From the NCBI GenBank assembly GCA_013001935.1, contig JABDKZ010000044.1, positions 1 through 5,707 on the forward strand: DNA of 5,707 nt, read 5' to 3'. Shown piece after piece: positions 4,588 to 5,707 of this stretch (the stretch's first letter is position 1; each line of letters begins with the position of its first letter). The stretch is from Maribacter sp. GTDB lineage: Bacteria; Bacteroidota; Bacteroidia; Flavobacteriales; Flavobacteriaceae. A model generated the notes under the pieces. It saw only the letters and a program-made list of their open reading frames with translations. It was not told the DNA's origin and ran no database searches. The position numbers were made by a program, and so were the translations under genes.

Positions 4588-5707
4588 ATGAATCACAACA
4601 GAAGAAGTTTTATTCGAAGAAGTTCGCTTGCATTGGCTGGTTCCGGAGCAGCTTTTTTATTTCCCATTGAGCTTTTAGCTACGCTTCGAAAACGAGTAGG
4701 GCCTAATGACAGAATCAATGTAGGGTTAATTGGTTGTAAAGGGATGGGTTTTACAGATTTAACCTCAATGCTTAAAATTAGTGAGACCAATGTAATTGCG
4801 TTGTGTGATGTCGATGAAAGCGTTTTAAGGGCGCGGACTTCTGATCTGGAGAAAGCTGGGATCAAGAAACCAAAATGGTATAGTGATTATAGGGAATTGT
4901 TGGATAATAAGGATATAGATGTTGTCATAATTGGCACGCCAGATCATTGGCATTGTCTGCAGCTCACCGATGCCTTGCAAGCCGGTAAAGATGTTTATTG
5001 CGAAAAACCAATCGCAAATTCTATTCAGGAGGCAAATATTATGAAGCACTTTGTAAGCGCCAGTGATCGAATGGTTCAAATAGGGCAATGGCAAAGAAGT
5101 CAACCTCATTTTGTCGATGCAATTAATTTTGTTCACTCGGGTAAGTTAGGTGAAATACGATTGGCAAAGGCATGGGCATACCAAGGTTGGATGCAACCAG
5201 TCCCCATTCTTCCAGATTCCGAAGTTCCTCCAGGTGTAGATTATACTATGTGGTTGGGTCCAGCACTAAAAAGGAATTTTAATAAAAACAGATTCCATTT
5301 TAGTTTTAGATGGTTTTGGGATTATGCAGGTGGATTAATGACCGATTGGGGGGTTCATTTAATTGATTATGCATTATATGGTATGAAGGCTGGTACTCCA
5401 AAATCAGTCATGGCCTTAGGGGGAAAATTCGCTTATCCCGATGATGCTTCTGAGACCCCCGATACCTTGCAGACTGTTTTTGAATACGATGGATTCTCTA
5501 TTTTATGGGAACATGCCACGGGTATTGACGGCGGCAATTATGGTCGTAATCATGGCATTGCTTTCATAGGAAATAATGGCACCTTGGTTTTAGACCGTGG
5601 TGGTTGGGAAGTTATTCCTGAGAACGATTTCAAAGGCTGGGGTAAAGATTCTGGAAAAAGAATGGATGCAATTCCTATCCAAGAGAATAAAGATAACGGC
5701 TTGGATC
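4588..5707 (+). CDS. Tat-exported Gfo/Idh/MocA-family oxidoreductase (3' end missing)
   Basis: The first 373 codons are present and the frame is open to the window edge. The N-terminus NRRSFIRRSSLALAG (residues 4-18) is a twin-arginine signal (R5 R6 x F8) followed by a hydrophobic stretch, so the protein should be folded with its cofactor in the cytosol and exported to the periplasm. The Rossmann domain (about 43-165) has NVGLIGCKGMG (44-54), an acidic LCDVD (72-76) that would hold the NAD(P) ribose, TPDHWH (117-122) and the family's EKP motif (139-141). The C-terminal alpha/beta domain contains WDYAGG (244-249) and MTDWGVHLID (251-260), with D253 and H257 as likely active-site residues. Relatives act on sugars, inositols or, in GH109, as NAD-dependent glycosidases; the substrate here is not determinable. 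In the nucleotide loop, Lys51 replaces the middle Gly of GxGxxG. The in-frame stop at 4552-4554 and the lack of another ATG fix the start. It probably forms a separate unit after the terminator. Confidence 0.92.
   Translation, partial: MNHNRRSFIRRSSLALAGSGAAFLFPIELLATLRKRVGPNDRINVGLIGCKGMGFTDLTSMLKISETNVIALCDVDESVLRARTSDLEKAGIKKPKWYSDYRELLDNKDIDVVIIGTPDHWHCLQLTDALQAGKDVYCEKPIANSIQEANIMKHFVSASDRMVQIGQWQRSQPHFVDAINFVHSGKLGEIRLAKAWAYQGWMQPVPILPDSEVPPGVDYTMWLGPALKRNFNKNRFHFSFRWFWDYAGGLMTDWGVHLIDYALYGMKAGTPKSVMALGGKFAYPDDASETPDTLQTVFEYDGFSILWEHATGIDGGNYGRNHGIAFIGNNGTLVLDRGGWEVIPENDFKGWGKDSGKRMDAIPIQENKDNGLD

Noticed and set aside
4825..5136. Open frame of 103 codons on the - strand
   Set aside because: It is antisense to the Rossmann domain of the Gfo/Idh/MocA gene, which is clearly the real coding frame.
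1..5707. CRISPR array, insertion sequence, tRNA, rRNA or defence system
   Set aside because: No spaced direct repeats, transposase motifs, terminal repeats or RNA gene signatures were seen; nearly all of the window is explained by housekeeping-type genes.

Overview
This window looks like ordinary chromosomal DNA from a member of the Bacteroidota, most likely a marine-type Flavobacteriaceae. The evidence is the AT-rich composition, the lack of usable Shine-Dalgarno sites, the Bacteroidota-type -7 promoter motif (TAnnTTTG) ahead of several genes, a PUR-alpha-like DUF3276 gene (typical of this phylum), a roughly 300-residue NusB, a DUF1573 lipoprotein, and a Tat-exported Gfo/Idh/MocA protein. 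The species cannot be named from the sequence alone.

Layout. Positions 1-2524 are read leftward. They hold a short half-type ABC exporter (770-2524), then the PUR/DUF3276 nucleic-acid-binding protein (319-690) with a strong intrinsic terminator (about 261-297), then the 5' end of a secreted M14-type zinc carboxypeptidase (1-236, cut by the window edge). A 181-base AT-rich divergent intergenic region (2525-2705) separates these from a rightward cluster: nusB (2706-3653), a DUF1573 lipoprotein (3696-4166) and yajC (4188-4481). That cluster is closed by an intrinsic terminator at 4506-4535. A separate rightward unit then begins: a Tat-signal Gfo/Idh/MocA oxidoreductase (4588 to beyond 5707), preceded by a perfect 7-bp inverted repeat.

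Function. The rightward cluster combines transcription antitermination (NusB), an envelope lipoprotein (DUF1573) and a Sec translocon accessory subunit (YajC), a housekeeping set. A good -7 promoter element between nusB and the DUF1573 gene suggests that the two envelope genes can also be transcribed without nusB. The leftward genes are not an obvious pathway. The ABC exporter and the PUR gene are separated by 79 bases containing a candidate promoter, and the carboxypeptidase lies beyond a terminator, so each may be its own unit.

I found no mobile element, CRISPR array, RNA gene or clear novel system. The points most worth a second look are the ABC exporter's Asp in place of the catalytic Walker B Glu with no partner half beside it, the large NusB insertion, the altered glycine motif in the oxidoreductase, and a few small inverted repeats and promoter elements.
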